Shown here: positions 11,719-23,500 of the stretch, in pieces | Position numbering within the stretch: position 1 is the stretch's first letter | How the letters are laid out: the number at the start of each line of letters is the position of its first letter | Source of the DNA: Tulasnella sp. 424 | Lineage: Eukaryota; Basidiomycota; Agaricomycetes; Cantharellales; Tulasnellaceae | Length of the DNA: 64,000 nt | Assembly (NCBI GenBank): GCA_019633425.1 | Contig: WSUB01000167.1 | Location: 22,054-86,053 of the forward strand | Reading direction: 5' to 3' | Translations under genes and position numbers: made by a program | The notes under the pieces: model-generated | What the model saw: only the letters and a program-made list of their open reading frames with translations | Database searches by the model: none | What the model was told of the DNA's origin: nothing

Positions 11719-14700
11719 ATGGACCTTGGAAGCGTCCTGGCCAAATTCACGGCCCTAGGACCGATCGAAACTCGAGCAGATCTGGATACGGCACTTGAGG
11801 AACTTCTCGCTATCATAGCGGCATCGCGGGATGAGATTCCATTACTCCTGGACATTCTAGTGAACAATACGCAAGGGCTTCTCGAGGCCGTCCTGACATC
11901 CGGTAAGTGAGAAAAGACTCTTTGGCTTTGCGTTTCCCTCGTCAACCAATCCCTCCTTCCTTCTGTTTCCAATTTAGACGGTCACAATGCCTACATGTTC
12001 CGAAATCGCGTCACAAAGGCCCTTCGAAAGTCGCTAGCAACGTCGACTCCCATCTTCCGGGCATGCGCAGACAGATTGGGCTCATTTCTCATGAGTATCC
12101 CTCCCTCTATTGGTCTGGATCGTAGCGTTATGAGGGATTACAACGCCTACACAACCATAACCACCGTTTTGGACTCCGCGGAAGCTGAATACAATGTCGC
12201 AAAAACGAGTAATCTGGGGCCAGTTTCTCCGACCAAAGCCGGAAAGTGGGAATCGCGTCACGCGAGAACCAATTCCATCAACCGCATTTCTTCAACAAAC
12301 GCAACGTTCGAACTCAACCCCCCGTCTTCAAGCGGTCCGAGTGCTTCGTCGAATCTGTCCAAACTTCTGACTACATTTCTTGAGGTAGGTAAACTTCTTT
12401 TCAGACCTTTGATAGAATCTGACACATATCTATGTAGAACTTTTTCACAACCTGCATCAACACTGAGATCGAGGGGTTTGCTGTCGACGGTCTCTTCGAG
12501 ACTCTAACTCCGAAAAATCCTCATATCCCCGCCGGCACCGCTCCAAACAGTTCTGCCTCACCCACTCTCGCCACTTCCTCTGTCGACTACGCACCCGGAG
12601 TTTCCTCCTCAAAGCCAGGAGCTTCAGCTCAGCTACACTATCTCTCAATCAAGCAAGAAGATATCGTCAAATACTTGAACCACGCCTCCAAACCAACATC
12701 CGGAAATTGGCCCGTTGTCGTCTCCCAACGCGGGATCAAGCGCCTGAGAGAGTTTGTTTACGATCAAAAGGAGGTATTTTTGAGGATAGAGAAGAAGATC
12801 AGGTAGGCCGATATGCTCACCTCGACCATTACCCCCAAGCTCACAACCTATCTGTTGGAAGGCAACTATGTGTTGGCTTCTTTCCCCCACAGAACCAGAC
12901 AAGCCTCTTTCATAAAGACTCCGGAATTCCGATTTACACCGCAGATTTAGGGGATTGCCTGCGTCTTATATATCATATCGACTTCGGCGCCCCAACTTCG
13001 GCTACAGACAAAGAAAGCCAATGTCAGTGCCTCGCGACCAGCGTTGTAGCGCAGGAGTAACTGACCGTAATATCGTGCTGCAGTCATTCGAGTCTTCGGA
13101 GTTTTCCATGAGTCCGAAGTCGACGTGAAGTTCTGGGGATCGGTGGCTGCTCAGCTTGGCCGGCGAGGTCCGGAATACATCGAAAGGTACGTACGGAGTC
13201 GATAGAAACGCGGCATACTGTTTAAATATGGTACAACCCTCCGGGCAGGTGTAACGAACGAAGGGAGACCCGAATCCGATTCAAGGGTGTAGAGACTACT
13301 CCACCCAAGTTATCCACGCCACTGGACGTTTCTCAGTGGAACAAAGAGGGAGCTGACATTGAGATAGACGAGTCCCATTTTCTTGAGGTACGTTCGTATC
13401 TCCTCCTCCTGCAAAGCCTGTTTGATGGGCTAACAAGTATACGGCTGTAGCTTCACCGCGTCCTAGCGTGCGTTCGCAGCGAACGCACCCGCATTGATAT
13501 TGATAGCTCATATATGTCTGTAGCCTTGAGAAGTTTGTACCGCTCTCCCGGACTTTCTTTGAAGGTGGGGATTCGAGGTAGTTGCTGCGTCCGATGCCTA
13601 ACTCATTTGCACCATAGCCATACAAAGGTTCGATGAGCACAGCTTCATGTTCGCGGTCTCGTAAGTCTCTGCGCCTTCTCATATTGTGTTTGCAAACAGT
13701 TCTAGACCTGATGCCTCTATATTATAACCAGGTCCTCAGAATATCGTATCATCACCCATCCGTCTTCGTGCCTTGTTCTCGGACGTAGTGGAACGGGGTC
13801 AGTTCTTTCGCTTTCTCCAAACCTTTTACTCCCCTCGCTCATGCCTCGGTGCAGGAAAACCACTTGCATGCTCTTTCGTATGGCGGTCCTTGACATGGAC
13901 TCGAAGGAATCCCAGCGACCGACAAGGCAGATGTTCGTTACGCAGTCGCGCACTCTGGCGTCAAAAGTTCGGCAATACTGGACAAAGTTGGTACAGACCG
14001 AAACAAATGAAGCGGGAGTCGGTCCTGGAGTATCGATGCCTGGGCTGTCTCTCATCGACATCGACGAAACTGCTGAGGATATTGGGGGTTTACCGTCCAA
14101 GTTCAGCGAGTTGGAGGACTCTCACTTCCCAATCTTCTTAACATATGACCAGGTCAGCATTGCCGATACCAGCCCGGATATCCGATTGTATCTAAACCCC
14201 AGAATTTTCTTTTTTGGCTCCAAACCAGCTCTGTAGACTGCTCGAGGAAGATTACGGTCTTCAATTTGATCCTTTAACGAACATAACAGCCTTCCGCGCC
14301 TTCCGCGGTGCACGACAGCAGAGGGCGATACGGCAACCTCTCGTCTCTTTCGAATACTTTGAATTGAATATCTGGCCCCGCTTTGACGAGGGTACTAAGA
14401 AAGGGCTCCGTGAGCTTCCGGTGGTTTTTTTTTCGGCGCGAACCTAACATTTTTCGCATACAGATCCTATCCTTGTATACAGCGAGTTTATGGGGGTCAT
14501 CAAAGGCTCCGAGGCTTCCCGAAGCTATCCTAAGCATTATCTCGATCGCCAAGCGTACGAATCGCAGAGCTCCCGCACTCACTTTGGTGATACCACTGAG
14601 CGGTCCAGAATCTACACCCTCTTCGAAGCCTATCTCAAACTTCGCCCTCCATCCTCATACGATGTGGCAGATAGGTGTGTCGCTCGCAGTGGCGTCATGA

Positions 14701-17700
14701 CTTGGTCCCACTGAATGTCTCATCCGTTATACAATAGGGTTCATAGCTTGCTGTCCGAGGTCGAGGAGAGGGGTCTTCCAGGTAAACCTGTGGACTACCT
14801 CTACGTCGACGAAGCTCAAGATCACCTGATACTGGATGCCGCATGTGAGCCCTTTTCACTCTAGCCAAACACTTGAATTCGTCTGTTGACCAACTCCCCG
14901 GCTTACTCAGTATTGCGACGCGTATGCCCCAATCCGGATGGCCTCTTTTTCGCTGGCGACACCGCACAAACGATTTCCGTTGGCAGTACGTTTCGGTTCA
15001 GCGAGCTGAAGGCGTTTCTATATCGCTTAGAGGTAAATTTGATGTCATATTTCGATAAGTCTGCGGATCTAATTATCTGCGTTCTTCATTTCCTCTAGAG
15101 GGATGATGAGCTTGTGAAACGTGGAAGTCGCAAACCTGTGAACCCTCAGTTCTTCCAGCTTTCCACCAACTACCGGAGCCACAGCGGCATAGTGAAATCT
15201 GCGGCGTACCTAGTCCGGCTCATCATCTCCTACTTTGGACAGTGCATCGACTCGTTAACTCCAGAAGCCTCCCTTGTCGACGTAAGTTCCCAAGGAGATG
15301 AACATGTCCCCACACATCAACTTCCCGCTCCTTTAGATATCCGCCCATAAGCCCATATTCTTCCTCCGTCGAGAGGATCAAAATGATTTTCGCCGCCTTA
15401 TTTCTGATGAAACCAGCGGAAAGATTGAGTTGGGAGCTCATCAAGGTATGTGGTTCCTCAGCTTTGCCTGAACGGAAGTATCTTATTCTGTGACTAGTGA
15501 TCATCGTGCGCGATGAAATAGCAGCACAAAAGCTCCGAGAGGTTGTTGGCAGGGTTGCCGTATTGTACGCACATTTTGCATCGTATCGAACGACCTGTAA
15601 AGTTGATCTCCTTCCTAACAGAACCTTATATGAGAGCAAAGGAATGGAGTTTGACGATGTAAGTATGGCTAATTTTTTCTGGCTGGTGATTTTAACACGA
15701 GGTGCAGGTACTGTTGTATGACTTTTTCAGTGACTCGCTGGCAACAGCGACGGACTGGCGGGCAATCCTTCACGCCGAGCATCGCGGGAAGCCCTTTGAC
15801 GAAAAACGCCATGCCATCCTTCGAACTGAATTAAAGGCACTGTACGTGGGTTTGACTCGTGCGAGAGAGCGTGTATGGATATGGGATCGGTCTGACAAAG
15901 GAGCGGACCTAGAGGTAAAAACGCGATTGCGGGTTGCTTTGCCCTTGCTGACACCGCGTTACAGACCTTACTCACTGCACTAAATTTGGCAACGGTGCAC
16001 GATATTACCGGCGCAATGCCACGGCTTGGAGGTATGTGAAAGACCCCCTGGCGGTCCAGTTCTGACGTCCCTTTAAATCAGTCACAAGCAGCGCTCACGA
16101 ATGGTCCCAGCGGGCTCAACAGTACTTCTCCAAAAGGCTCTTTTCAGAAGCGGCATTGGCCTTCAAAAATGCAAACATGGGTTGGTGGGAGAGTGTTGCC
16201 ATGGCATATGGCGAGAGACAATCCACGATGAGACTGCCCCAGCACCACTTTCGTCGCCAGTCTTCCTTCACCACAGTGGCCCAAGAGTTTGAACGCTTGG
16301 CCGAGAGTCCCGAGGGTGTCGATAATCCAACCACGCGTAATCACTTGTATCTCAATTCCGGAGAATGTTACGTGGCAGTTTCGAACCACGGGGCCGCAGC
16401 AAATGCATTCATGAACGGCAAGAGGTACACGGAGGCGGCCTACCACTACCGAATGGCAAACTCCTTTGAAAAGGCAGTCGAAGTCATCAAGCACCATCAT
16501 GTCGATCCCGAGGTAGCTGAAAGTATTACCTATACGGCCAAGATTGTTTATACGAAAAGAGGGGATGCGTCGTCTCTCCGGTGAGTCCGCAACTTCGAGG
16601 GTATTATAGTCCCCTAGGCTGACCGACCTGTAGCAAAGCTCGGGATCTATTCGGAAGTAGGGAGGACTTCATGGAGTTCCTCGAGGATCATGGCTTTGAG
16701 GAACAGAGAATCACGTTCTTGGAGAGCCTTGCAGAGTATGAACGAATTGGGGACATTCACAGGGCAGGAGGAAATTACATTTCTGCTATCCGCCAGTTCC
16801 ACCGGGCCAACACCCCATCCTCACACCGGAAAGCTACGGCATGTCTATTAGAGGGATTAAGGGCCAATATTTCATTCGCAATCGGATACGGAAAATACTC
16901 GAAGCAGGTATCGCAGCTGTTTGAGCTCAGTCAGGCTGCCGAATTAACCCAAGATGAAGAGAATGAGGTGGGTCAGCCCTGGCACTTGGTACGGCAAGAC
17001 GACTGAACCGTTTGGAAAACAGGTTGACCTGCTCCGTGCCGTGTCAGAGCTTGACTTGGTGCGGCTGAGGGAGCACGGTCTACGATGCATCAGCTCCGGA
17101 AACACGATACACGCGCTTCTAGCCCTGGACTGTTGGGCTTCCTCCGACGTCTTCCGTACTTTCGCATCTGCATCCGATACGGAAGCTGCGGAAGTTCTAA
17201 CAACATGTCTCAAGTTCAGTGTGGCCGTCAACGCTCTGGTCCGAATCCCGAAGGTCTTGGACAAACCAGCGGCTCGAAACCTTTTCTGCATTACAGGTGC
17301 AAAAACCACGGGTCTCATGCATTCGGAAACCGTCTCAATCAAGCGTCACTCCTTCATTTACGACTCCCTAAACGAGACGGTCTCCAATCGCAAAGGGACG
17401 GTCAACCAACCCACTCCAGTACGGCAGCCGAGAAAAACCGTTGAAGACGAAATTCGCCGAGTCGTTTGGAACAGACTAAACGGGGTCATTAGTCACATCG
17501 ACGCTCTAGCACGAGAGTCGCGGGCATACGAGCTGTGCATTCCATTCTTGACAACGGGCCGATGTGTGGAAGTGGAGCAGGAGTTGTGTTGGCGAGACCA
17601 TCCTCCAGTCGCTGAGCTGACCGTGCACAAATTTAACTCACGGTTTAGACTCACCATTCTCACTATCACTCTGCTGAACCAACCCGTTTACGGTCGATGG

Positions 17701-19885
17701 GATGAGCACAAAGTCGGCCGGGCAATGAAGCAACGGTATGTGACGACGCTGATGTTGGTTCAGAATGTTGATTTTTGTGTCGCTTCGTATAGAGCATGGC
17801 TTGACCGGTTGTTCAAACTATGTTTTCCATCGACGAATCAGACGGGGAATCTGTCAGATGTCGTTTCTTCATTGATACCAGAGTACAAAGAGGTAGGGAA
17901 GCAAATATCGAATGTTCTTTCGTTACTCAACGTAAACAATAGGCGATGAAAAGCGTAAATTCCTGTCTTTCCACAGTGTTCCAAGGCCTACGCCCCAGCA
18001 ACGGACCCCAAGACTTTCTCAATACTATCATGCGAACGGCACTCCTCGCTTCTGCCTTCGACTATACTTCTGCAGCCTCCTATTTCAAGCGTGGCCAATG
18101 GGCACTCGATACGGATATTGCGATTAGACATGGCTTGATCATTCCCACCACAAAGCGTCCTCTCGTTGGGGAGGCTCTCCCCTGGTTCCTCAAGGATATC
18201 CCGGCACGAACGAAATTGGGGGTTTCTTTTCTTGAGTAAGATATTTCCCTACCCTTATGCGCAGCACCGACTAATTTCTGAATAGGGGTGTCGTTGGAGG
18301 GGATGTCTGGCTTGATGTTGACGTAGCGATCGCCTTTGTCGAGGAAGTTTGTGCCCAGCTCATCCTCAACCAGGAAGCTCACCGCGCTGGTGGTCGCCAC
18401 TGCTCGACGATGCCGCGGTCCTGGATCATTCGGGCATTTACTCGAGGAGTGTCACGCCAAGCAAACGGCTCTATTCCTGAGCACCTCGTGTCGTTACTTG
18501 GCAAGTTTATACGCGTACTGCTTCTGAGAGAACATAAAGGTATGAGGTGAATTCTCACCCGTATCTGTAGTCTAACCTTTCTCCAGACGGCTTCAGGCTT
18601 CAGGTGGAGGGGGCTCCACTGACATACTTTGAATCACACACAACCCGATACCGCGGACTTGTTCGACTATCACGATGTCTCTCACTAGGTATTTATCCAT
18701 TCACTTTCGTCGCATAGTGGATATTAAAGGATTTTGCAGTCGGGCATAATATTCCTCGGATGCGCGAAACAGTACTTTCCATCTTCAAGGGAATGGGCAA
18801 CGCCTGCTCGGATATCCAACTGTATGTTTCTCGTCTCATCTCTCCATTTAGAGTCTAACTATCGACAATCAATAGGTATACCAGTTGCCTCGCATGGGTA
18901 GAGGTCGTGGAAGCCATGAAATCCACTTCCTCGAGTCTGGACGAGTTGATTTCCGTTCACTGGAAAGAAGATACAATCGACGAGCACGGGTTAAGGACGA
19001 TATTCTGCTCGGACGACCAAGCGCTTCTGCAAGAGTTGTCTCTCATATCAACAAGAACAACGTCGGCTTCCCAAGTCACGCTCGCCCAAGAGCAACCTAA
19101 TAGCCCATCCTGTAGGGATACACTGATTAATTTTCCAAGCTCTTTCGTGACTGAGGCAATGTATAGCGGTTTTAGCTCCTCTCGTCCCAGTTTCCGAGAT
19201 GGAGGGCCAACAGACCCCGGAAGCAGGCGTGGATGACCGCCCGGTTCAAAGTTCTGACGATGCAGAGCTCCTAGACAAGAGTGCAAAAACGATACAAGCA
19301 TTCTTTCGTCGTCACCAAACACCTCAAGACAACCCACTTTGGGCGGCATTCATGGAGTTGGTCGATCGGCGGATTCAAACGACAACATTAGACCCACCCA
19401 GTCGCCTTCTGCTTCTGTGTCTCCGGGGGCCATTACCGCACGTTGTTGAATTCCTTGAAAGATTCACGGATCTGGTCCGCGGTGAAGTTAGCACCTTTGC
19501 CAAGCTAGCGGTTAAGAAGGATGAAAACCAAGAGGCAATGTATCAAAAGCAGGTAGAACTACGGTGCGTACACAGGGAGCGGAACAAGTCAGTCCCAAAT
19601 TGAGAACGAAATCTCTGTAGCCGCATCAGAAACAAAGCCATAAAGCTTATCGAGGAGCTCCGACCGCCCTCAACCTTTTACTTCGGAGGGAAAGCCAAAT
19701 CTGCAGCATCGGTCTTCGACATCGTAGAAAAAGTGAAGGCGACCCATGGGCTAGTTCAAACATTCCGTCCGTTCATGGAAATTCCCGGAGACATCGATTA
19801 TGAACTCGGGGTTGAACCACTTCTTAGCGACAGAGTACCTTGGACCCAAGCTGGAGTAGCTTCAGGCGTGTCAGGTCGACGTTGA
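11719..19885 (+). CDS. Large UvrD/Rep-like SF1 helicase with CCCH finger and IQ motif (TRANK1-like), copy B
   Basis: Tandem paralogue of copy A with the same exon layout. The start is MDLGSVLAKFTALGPIETR; exon 1 ends at a GTAAGT after LLEAVLTS. Visible motifs: GRSGTG-KTT split by an intron at 13798-13854; YVDEAQDH (about 14799-14824); FFAGDTAQTISVGSTF; LSTNYRSHSG; LYESKGMEFDD; YVGLTRARERVW (about 15842-15880); the helical/TPR-like region at 16.1-17.0 kb; a canonical-looking C-x8-C-x7-C-x3-H finger at 17536-17601 (ELCIPFLTTGRC...CWRDH); an IQ motif KTIQAFFRRH near 19285-19315; and the C-terminal LRGPLPHV and LGVEPLLSDRVPW blocks. The stop is at 19883-19885. All core helicase motifs are intact, so this copy looks functional. 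Role unknown; the IQ motif suggests possible calmodulin binding. Confidence 0.8.
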
Positions 19886-20361
19886 GTGCCCGAGCTAGTT
19901 GTGTCATTCTAGGCCAATGGTTCCCGACATCGTTGTGACTCTCCTATCTGTGACGTAGCTAGTAGTTTCATGTTTTGTTTGCTAGCGCCGTAAATAAAAC
20001 ACGGTCTTTCCTCACCTTGCCACTTGCAGCGCTGCGGCTTGACTGGGGGATGAATTGATCGCTGGGCCGACCTAATCCCCCGGTCGAGTAAAATCACTCG
20101 TCACGTGGGTGGACACAGACGGCTCCCCATCACGTGCGACTTGGGCGCCGCAACAGAACCAACGATTACCCTCTTCCTACACGCCCCTTGCCCAACCTGT
20201 CTCGATTGCGACTCTGCCAACACAGATCCCTTCCTGCGCAGCCGCGCAAACAGCAGTAACGTGTCACGTGATTAGCCACGCCGTATTAACTTTGCACCTA
20301 GTCCTATCCCCGCTCGCAACGTGCACGCTATCGAAACATCACCAAAGTCTCAGGCATGATA
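19886..20361. promoter_or_regulatory. Short intergenic and upstream region of helicase copy C
   Basis: No gene is supported. Three CACGTG palindromes occur at 20102-20107, 20131-20136 and 20265-20270. I found no glycosidase relic here, unlike between A and B, so the B-C spacer (617 nt in all) either lost it or arose from a shorter duplication. Confidence 0.4.
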
Positions 20362-20384
20362 TATTTGGTGCAAAATGGCCCTCC
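20362..20384 (+). promoter_or_regulatory. Promoter box shared by the three helicase copies (copy C)
   Basis: The box reads TATTTGGTGCAAAATGGCCC followed by TCC and starts 141 nt before the ATG at 20503. It is the version closest to an apparent consensus of the three boxes. Confidence 0.55.
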
Positions 20385-20502
20385 CAAATGCCCCGGGAAT
20401 CGAAATGGCATTTCGGACTGACGCTGAACCTCGACTACCCGATCATCGTTTTCCATTGCTATTCAACGACGAGGATTAGCTATAATCAAAACCGCCAAAG
20501 AA

Positions 20503-23500
20503 ATGGATCTTGGACCCGTCCTGGCCAAATTTACGGTCCCAGGACCGATCAAAACTCGAGCGGACCTGGATGCAACACTTTCCGAACTACTCGCGACAAT
20601 AACAGTCTCTCGTGACGATATTACATCCCTTCTTAGCGCCCTAAAAGGTTGTACACAAGGGCTCATGGAGGCTATATTAACGGCCCGTAAGTGGTTTCGT
20701 TGCCAGAGGACAGTAGAATATTTCCATGAAAGAACGTCTGTTCGTCAGGGGACCACGACGCGTTTACATTCCGCGAGCGTATCTTGAAGGCAGCTCGAAA
20801 ACCCTCCGCAGCTTCAATCCCAATCTTCCGCACATGCGCAGATCGACTCGGCGTGTTTCTCGCTAGCGTACCGCCCGACGTCCCCCTGGACCATACGGTG
20901 ATGCAAAGCTACAACTTATTGGCCACCACTATCGTCACGCCAAACTCTCCTGAACCCGACCGCACCGCCAATCACAAACCCAGGCCGGTGTCACCAACCT
21001 CCCCGAAGTCCGGCAAGAAAAAACGTGTCTTAGCTGTCATGAGCCTTGCACCACAAGGCCCGTCTCTAAGTGTCGGGGCCAAGCCGACCTCGCCGACAGC
21101 ATCGTCCTCTTCGCTTGGACACAATGACAGTCGGTCTGGGTCCGCTTCTGATGTTTCTCCCCTTATTCTAAGGTTTTTTGAGGTACGAGGAAACATCTTT
21201 ACCCTCTGATAAAAAGGAATGAACGGTCGTCCTCTTAGAACTTTTTCTCGGCGTGCCTTGAAGAAGAAATCGAAGAATTTGCTTTGGAAACCCTATTTGG
21301 GACTCTAACTCAAGATTCCGCTCCCCCTCTCTCGAGTCCACTTCAGGAGAAGTCAGCACGGCTCGTCTCCGCTCCTCCGCAGATAGATGATGCACCCGCC
21401 GGAGCGGTTACAAAATCCACGACCATACCCAAGACGCTACATTACCTTTCCTTAAGACCCGACGACATCGCACAGTACTTAAACGCTGCAACACAGCCCA
21501 AGTTCGGTGATTGGCCCGTCGTCGTTTCTCAGAGAGGAATCAAGCATCTCCGGGATTACGTGGCGTCTAAGAAGGATATTTTTCTCATGATCGAGAAGAA
21601 GATCAAGTAGGTTACGTTTGTATCATAACCTCCGTCCTTCGCGACTGATGCCCTACACTCCTTCAGACAGTTGTCTGTTGGTTTCTTCTCACCCGCAAAC
21701 CAGACAGAACTTTTGGAGAGGGACTTCGGGATCCCAATCTATACTGCAGACGTGGGAGGAGGCTTACGGCTCATCTATCACATCGACTTCGGCGCCCCTG
21801 TGGGCCATGACCAAGAAAGCCAATGTCAGTGCGAATAAACGCCTCCCTCCTGGAAGTCTTTGATAATAACTTTGCCCCAACTTAGTTATTCGCGTCTTCG
21901 GCGTATTCTCTGACTCTGAAACTGACATGAAGTTTTGGAGATCCGTCGCCGCTGAACTTGCCCGACGAGGTCCAGAATACATCGAACGGTATGTGTTGGC
22001 AGAGCTTTGAGCTCAAACCCTTCTAAACCACATCACTTAATCATCAGATGTAACGAGCGAGCGGCAATTCGCGTTCGATCCAAGGGTATTCAGACGATAC
22101 CACCGAGACTATTACCACCATTGGACGTTTCGCAATGGCACCACAGGGGAGCTGACGTCCAAATTGACGAGTCGCATTTTCTGGAGGTGAGTTCTCTACA
22201 CGAATGCCTTTGCGAGCGAGCTACACTGAGGTACATATTCTCTAGCTTCACCGCATTCTCGCGTGAGTCGTCAACAACGCACAAACTGTCTCGACAATGA
22301 TGATCTAATATGTTCATCCCTTACAGTCTCGAGAAATTCGTGCCCCTGTCCCAGCAGTTTTTTGAGGGTAAATGCTACCCCTCCTGTCCCTTTTCATCGC
22401 GAGCTTAATTATCATACCGCAGTTATTCAAAAATTCGACGAGAAGAACTTCATGTTCGCTGTTTCGTGGGTCACCCGTCGCTTCGGCGCCTTCTCGTATG
22501 TCTCACACGCACGATGTTCGTCAAGGTCCTCGGAATACCAAATCATCAAACATCCTTCCTCGTGCCTAGTTCTTGGTCGGAGTGGGACCGGGTGGGTAGT
22601 CTTCCGCCCATGGGATCGTATCTCACCGACCGACCCGGAATCTCAGAAAAACGACCTGCATGCTGTTTCGTATGATTGGGCTCGACATCGCTGCCCAGAA
22701 ATTTGGCCGTTCTCTTCGACAGGTGTTCGTTACTCGGTCGCGCACGCTAGCTCGAAGCGTTAGACAGTATTATGCGCAGCTGAAAAGAACGGAGACTAAT
22801 GAAAGCGGCTCCCTTCGCGAGGAGACAACGGCCGGCTTGTCGCTCCTCGAGATGGACGAGAATGCTGAGGTTCAGGGTGCGCTTCCGTCGAAATTCAGCG
22901 AACTTCAGGACTCCCATTTCCCTCTGTTTTTGACATATGATCAGGTTGGTGACAAAGCTTACCTTCAGTGAGAGATTTTAGTGTGATCTCATATATTCCC
23001 TATCAATAGCTTTGCAAGCTGCTCGAAGCCGACTACGGCTTGCAGTTCATTCCTAATAGCATAAACGCCTTAACGTCCCTTCGCCTCAAACGCGACCATA
23101 AATCGGCAAGGCAGCCTTTCGTGTCCTTCGAGTACTTCGAATCGAACGTTTGGCCTCGCTTAGATCGGCGGCTCAAGAAAGGACTTCGTGAGATCTCCCA
23201 TTTGGCGACGTCTTCCAAATCAGTGCTCACACTCCTCTTTCAGATCCAACCATAGTGTACAGCGAGTTCATGGGGGTTATCAAAGGCTCGGAAGCTTCAT
23301 TCAATGGGCCCAGGCAGTATCTTGACCGAGAGACGTACGAGTCGCAAAGCAGCCGGACTCATTCTGGCGACCAAACCGAGCGATCCCGAATTTACACCTT
23401 ATTTGAGGGTTATCTGAAGATACGGCCCTTAGCCGCCTATGACATCGCTGATAAGTACGTACATACTACTCGCCGCGACGTAATAACTAGCTAATATGTC

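Noticed and set aside
1893..20270. CACGTG E-boxes as a specific switch of the helicase array
   Set aside because: The hexamer also occurs elsewhere in the window (for example 63593 and 63616), near the number expected by chance; only the local density upstream of B is mildly notable.
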